NCBI RefSeq assembly: GCF_011947195.1
Contig: NZ_JAATVY010000009.1
Location: 62,001 to 126,000 of the forward strand
Origin: Planosporangium thailandense
GTDB taxonomy: Bacteria; Actinomycetota; Actinomycetes; Mycobacteriales; Micromonosporaceae
Length of the DNA stretch: 64,000 nt
Direction of reading: 5' to 3'
The notes beneath the pieces were generated by a model that did not search any database, had not been told where the DNA came from, and saw nothing but the letters and a program-made list of their open reading frames with translations. The translations under genes were made by a program, and so were the position numbers. Below are positions 60,538 to 64,000 of this stretch, one piece after another (positions within the stretch are counted from its first letter, which is position 1; the number at the start of each line of letters is the position of its first letter).

Positions 60538-61083
60538 TCACCGCGCCACATCCAGTACGCCGTTGTCGTCGCGGCGCCAACGGCGGCCCAGCACGTCGTT
60601 GAAGCAGATCTCGACCCGCATCTCGGCCGAGGGCAGGAGCTTGATCGAGCCGTCCTTGTTGAACCGGGACGGGTCCGGCGTGCCGATGTGGGCCTCCTCG
60701 TCGAACCCGGCGAAGATCTGGGGCTCGTCGGAGGGCGGCACGATGTGCACGCGCCGGATCGCGCTCCAGGCCGCGCCTTCGTCCCGGTACGTGATCTCCA
60801 CGTTGTAGACGGGCATCGGCGACGAGTTGCGGATCGCCGCTCCGACCACGCCGCGCTCGATCGCCTTCTGGAAGGTCTCGCGTTCGCTGATCGGCCAGGC
60901 CGCGACGAGCGTGGCCTGCGCGCGTTCGCGCGCCTCCCGCCGGGCCTCGTCGGCGCGGTCGGCGGCGGCGGCCGCGGTGACGAACGCGGCGTACGCCCAC
61001 CGGGCGGCCAGGGCAGCGAGGACGAGCGCACCGAGCGAGATCACGACGAGAGCCCAGGAGGGCACATCACCCCAGTCCAACAT
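60538..61083 (-). CDS. membrane-anchored hypothetical protein
   Basis: A 181-residue protein with an N-terminal membrane helix (WALVVISLGALVLAALAARWAYAAF, about 9-33), a short charged coiled coil (DRADEARREARERAQ) and a beta-rich C-terminal domain (VVGAAIRNSSPMPVYNVEITY...MRVEICFNDVLGRRW). The latter pattern is seen in phage- and actinobacterial proteins of unknown role. The start at 61083 has no strong ribosome-binding site. It is not part of the permease operon for certain (50-base gap). Confidence 0.7.
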   Translation of the reverse strand: MLDWGDVPSWALVVISLGALVLAALAARWAYAAFVTAAAAADRADEARREARERAQATLVAAWPISERETFQKAIERGVVGAAIRNSSPMPVYNVEITYRDEGAAWSAIRRVHIVPPSDEPQIFAGFDEEAHIGTPDPSRFNKDGSIKLLPSAEMRVEICFNDVLGRRWRRDDNGVLDVAR

Positions 61084-61160
61084 GGGGCGAAACTAGCAAA
61101 ATGCCCTAAATGCGTGGGCCAACTTCACGACAATCGGCGAGCGTTGCGCGCCACCCGCGG

Positions 61161-61240
61161 GTACGCCGCCGACGGCGCGGGTACGCCGCTGACGGCCCCG
61201 GTACGCCGCTGACGGCTCCGGTACGCCGCTCACGACTACT
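61161..61240. repeat. four 20-bp tandem repeats
   Basis: Units begin at 61161, 61181, 61201 and 61221, each GTACGCCGCTGACGGC plus four variable bases; the middle two differ at one position, the outer ones are more diverged. They occupy the gap between the hypothetical gene and the VOC gene and run into the last codons of the latter's 3' side. Confidence 0.8.
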
Positions 61241-61592
61241 GCCCGCGGGCGCGGAGAACGCAGAACTCGTTGCCCTCGGGGTCGGCCAGCACGACCCAGT
61301 CCGCCTCGTCGCCCTGCCCGATGTCGACCTGGCGGGCGCCCATGTCGACCAGGCGCTCCACCTCTGCCTCCTGGTCGTCCGGGCTCAGGTCGAGGTGCAG
61401 CCGGTTCTTGCCGTCCTTGACCTCCCACACCCGGTTGAACAGCAGCTGCGGGTAGACGTCCGCGGCCGGGCCGATCACGACCTCGTCGAGATCCTCCCGC
61501 AGCAGCCGGTAGTCGAGCACCTCCGCCCACCAGCGGCCGAGCCGCCCAGGGTCGACCGCATCGACGACCACCGTGTGCCACCGGCTACTCAT
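61236..61592 (-). CDS. VOC-family (glyoxalase-like) protein
   Basis: A 118-residue VOC protein, WHTVVVDAVDPGRLGRWWAEVLDYRLL at the start and WVVLADPEGNEFCVLRARGQ at the end. This Trp-rich subgroup is common in actinobacteria; substrate unknown. Stop codon falls at the edge of the tandem repeat array. Confidence 0.9.
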   Translation of the reverse strand: MSSRWHTVVVDAVDPGRLGRWWAEVLDYRLLREDLDEVVIGPAADVYPQLLFNRVWEVKDGKNRLHLDLSPDDQEAEVERLVDMGARQVDIGQGDEADWVVLADPEGNEFCVLRARGQ

Positions 61593-61682
61593 CCGTCAAC
61601 CCCCTTGCTGGCCCGGCGCGACGCCGTTGGATCACCCTACGCCGGGCTACACCCGGGCCAGCAAGACCTGGATGGCCGCCGG

Positions 61683-64000
<2,318 letters not shown>

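Noticed and set aside
57967-61212. 1081-residue open frame on the plus strand
   Set aside because: Runs antisense through dgt, the permease and a hypothetical gene whose motifs are clear; product is Arg/His/Asp-rich nonsense.

Overview
This is a high-GC (about 72% by eye) actinobacterial chromosome segment. Codon use, GTG/TTG starts, the gene content (PHB-depolymerase-type esterase, DUF1996 protein, SigF/SigB-like sigma factor, ANTAR-SpoIIE phosphatase) and a flagellar-type (FliA/WhiG) promoter in front of a chemotaxis receptor suggest a motile, spore-forming member of the Micromonosporaceae. The genus is an inference. No prophage, insertion sequence, CRISPR array or rRNA is visible.

Layout. 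1-3 kb: end of a probable galT, galK, a secreted esterase with a Crp-type box, and a truncated formylglycine-generating-enzyme relative. 3-5 kb: ornithine aminotransferase and a small unknown gene. 5-6.7 kb: a translationally coupled trio (nucleotidyltransferase, BON-like protein, metallophosphoesterase). 6.7-8.8 kb: sigma factor and topoisomerase IB. 8.7-16.2 kb: a tightly overlapping leftward operon for activated heptose and glycan assembly (HAD phosphatase fused to a GT9 heptosyltransferase, two GT4-type enzymes, GmhA, HldE-type kinase, SDR, second GT9). 16.4-25.5 kb: SpoIIE-type phosphatase, LOG-like protein, RNase Z, lipoprotein, hemerythrin, LigD-type polymerase, ATPase fragment and two unknown proteins. 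25.7-36.4 kb: DUF1996 surface protein, sugar kinase, pRiA4b ORF-3-like protein, class A beta-lactamase-like hydrolase, glutamate dehydrogenase, AraC regulator plus VOC protein, a collagen-like secreted protein and an orphan unknown. 36.5-47.5 kb: membrane and signalling block with two DesK/NarL-type two-component systems, two related membrane proteins sharing an upstream palindrome, a CPBP protease, an MFS exporter and a membrane-anchored methyltransferase. 47.5-49.2 kb: an antitoxin with a decayed HigB-type toxin, an intact VapBC-type pair and two tRNA genes. 49.4-52.5 kb: YtxH protein and a three-gene ABC exporter. 52.9-64 kb: dnaG and dgt, separated by an ElyC/SanA-like gene and a chemotaxis receptor, then an AI-2E-type permease, VOC protein and most of ppdK.

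How it fits together. The heptose operon has isomerase, kinase, phosphatase and transferase functions but no visible nucleotidyltransferase, so activation must be completed elsewhere or differently. The two palindromes upstream of the paralogous membrane genes sit at nearly the same distance from their start codons and probably bind one regulator, possibly the response regulator encoded between them. Long hairpins whose stems begin and end in GATC close several transcription units. Repeat-driven change is common: a 51-bp repeat inside a sugar kinase, an Asn-Gly tract in the DUF1996 protein, collagen triplets, and several 18-27 bp tandem duplications.
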